From assembly GCA_026785745.1 (NCBI GenBank), contig JAJAZO010000170.1:1-7882 (forward strand): a stretch of 7,882 nucleotides of DNA, given 5' to 3'. The translations under genes were made by a program, and so were the position numbers. This DNA comes from Chitinophagaceae bacterium (lineage in GTDB: Bacteria > Bacteroidota > Bacteroidia > Chitinophagales > Chitinophagaceae). Below are positions 7,593-7,882 of the stretch, piece after piece. Position 1 is the first letter of the stretch. Each line of letters begins with the position of its first letter. The notes under the pieces are model-generated. The model did no database searches. It saw only the letters and a program-made list of their open reading frames with translations, and was not told where the DNA came from.

Positions 7593-7882
7593 ATGGGCGC
7601 AAACGAAAATGCAAATGGAGGAATGATTTTACATGATTTAAAAATGCCTGATTTTGAAAAATATGCAGTTCCTGTATTGCAACCGGGAACTACCAATGCA
7701 CAATCCACTTTAATAATGGGTGCATTTATCAGGGACGTTATGAAACTAAACTGGGACAGCAGAAACTTTAGGGTATTTGGCCCCGATGAAACAGCTTCCA
7801 ACAGGCTATCATCTATTTTTGAAATTACGGGACGAACCTCCACTGCAGAAATAATAGAAAATGACAATCATATTTCACCAGA
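7593..7882 (+). CDS. xfp: Phosphoketolase, central domain, 3' end outside window
   Basis: This is the continuation of the phosphoketolase in the same frame as the upstream part, read for 96 codons until the window ends. It begins 'MGANENANGG' and includes 'LKMPDFEKYAV', 'FIRDVMKLN', 'FRVFGPDETASNRL' (a hallmark of the XFP pyrimidine-binding domain) and the 'H-I-S-P' turn at the very end. The catalytic Glu of this domain lies further downstream. The ATG at 7593 is the first in-frame ATG after the TAA (codons gga ata aag cga atg) and coincides with the conserved Met of 'RRMGAN'. There is no frameshift, no second stop and no loss of conservation in what can be seen, so decay, if any, is very recent. 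If translated separately it would be a subunit holding the central and C-terminal domains. If the TAA is an error or is read through, it belongs to the preceding CDS. Confidence 0.85.
   Translation, partial: MGANENANGGMILHDLKMPDFEKYAVPVLQPGTTNAQSTLIMGAFIRDVMKLNWDSRNFRVFGPDETASNRLSSIFEITGRTSTAEIIENDNHISP

Noticed and set aside
7577..7867. 96-residue minus-strand frame opposite the second phosphoketolase part
   Set aside because: The + strand here encodes clearly conserved phosphoketolase sequence; the antisense frame is a shadow with no motif.
1..7882. CRISPR array, tRNA, rRNA, insertion sequence or phage genes
   Set aside because: I saw no spaced direct repeats, no cloverleaf-like or rRNA sequence, no transposase or integrase motifs and no terminal repeats flanking a segment.

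Overview
The window is AT-rich DNA that reads like a member of the Bacteroidetes. The evidence is A/T-rich leaders in place of clear Shine-Dalgarno sequences in front of most genes, a tandem-domain universal stress protein, and the protein sequences themselves, which look like Chitinophaga/Sphingobacteria-type homologues. This placement is inferred from general recognition, not from a search. All supported genes lie on the + strand; minus-strand open frames are shadows.

Left part (1-2155): the C-terminal three quarters of an NhaC-family Na+/H+ antiporter, cut by the window edge. It is followed by a small P-loop ATPase/kinase-like protein (AAA_28 type). Thirteen bases after that comes the N-terminal half of an SRPBCC/START-like protein whose family similarity stops abruptly near position 2092. 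This looks like a truncated gene.

Middle part (2156-5308): about 250 bases of AT-rich DNA without a convincing gene, then a full Na+/phosphate cotransporter with a C-terminal PhoU-like helical domain, starting with GTG. A short leader follows, with a possible 29-residue ORF and an A8-TA-T6 palindrome that also occurs upstream of the cotransporter. A two-domain UspA protein comes next.

Right part (5309-7882): acetate kinase and, four bases later, phosphoketolase, which runs off the window end. The phosphoketolase frame is interrupted by a single in-frame TAA at 7578-7580, exactly between the N-terminal thiamine-diphosphate domain and the central domain. Reading continues in the same frame with strong family similarity, and an AAGGA sequence precedes an ATG at 7593. 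It may be a split two-subunit enzyme, a fresh nonsense mutation or a base error.

Together the intact genes suggest an accessory energy/stress cluster. Phosphoketolase would use inorganic phosphate to cleave xylulose-5-P or fructose-6-P to acetyl-phosphate, and acetate kinase would make ATP from it. The Na+/Pi carrier could supply phosphate, the NhaC carrier could maintain the Na+ gradient, and UspA would mark stress or energy limitation. The linkage between these functions is inference from gene order.
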